Shown here: in pieces, positions 22,463 through 22,486 of the stretch
How the letters are laid out: every line of letters starts with the position of its first letter
Numbering within the stretch: position 1 is the stretch's first letter
IMG/VR virus record: IMGVR_UViG_3300008108_000358
Coordinates: 1-22,486 of that record
Strand: one strand, 5' to 3'
DNA length: 22,486 nt
Source of the DNA: a virus
Notes under the pieces: model-generated
The model's database searches: none
What the model saw: the letters and a program-made list of their open reading frames with translations, nothing else
What the model was told of the DNA's origin: nothing
Made by a program: the position numbers and the translations under genes

Positions 22463-22486
22463 ATATAAATATTTTATAAAAAAAAA

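Overview
The window is a gene-dense piece of a tailed, siphovirus-like phage or prophage that infects a bacterium of the Bacteroidota. Every convincing gene lies on the minus strand, so transcription runs from the high-coordinate end to the low-coordinate end. The Bacteroidota assignment rests on several protein types I recognise from phages of that phylum: a DUF6712-like connector, a DUF4373 replication protein, a tape measure with a characteristic C-terminus, and paired tail proteins. It also rests on A-rich ribosome-binding regions and a TAnnTTTG promoter box at the right end. I see no integrase, lysis cassette, tRNA or host gene.

Right part (about 14,200-22,486, AT-rich, few CpG). This is the early and replication region. 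It starts with a promoter and a small basic protein. A Sak4-like recombination ATPase, a hypothetical protein and a very small SSB-like protein with an acidic tip follow. Next comes a nucleotide-metabolism block: a DUF6378-type protein, a SAM methyltransferase, a small hypothetical protein, a MazG-like pyrophosphohydrolase, a dCMP deaminase and a thymidylate-synthase-family enzyme. A VRR-NUC nuclease, a DUF4373 protein and a T7 gp4-like primase-helicase complete replication. Behind the primase-helicase lies a 250-bp non-coding region with helically phased TGTTATAACA repeats and strong hairpins, the best candidate for a replication origin or operator. A sigma/ArpU-like HTH protein with a GTG start, a small ORF and the small terminase close this part.

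Left part (1 to about 14,200, about 40-45% GC, CpG-rich, poor in CAG/CTG). This is the packaging and structural region. It starts with the large terminase, which ends in an intrinsic terminator. A tail module follows: a chaperone-like protein, a gp10-like protein, two large tail proteins and the tape measure. The head module comes after that: an XkdF-type protease with inserted modules, a scaffold-like protein, a small protein, the major capsid protein, a tube-like protein, a second terminator, a 126-aa protein, a portal with a long C-terminal extension, and a connector. The last gene is cut by the window edge. Tail genes before head genes, and the portal far from the terminase, is not the usual order.

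Most interesting points: the phased repeat region; a thymidylate-synthase homologue with Asp at the position that selects dUMP over dCMP; the composition switch near the end of the small-terminase gene; the portal and protease domain fusions; the unusual structural gene order; and a 100-bp structured gap at 17,587-17,686.
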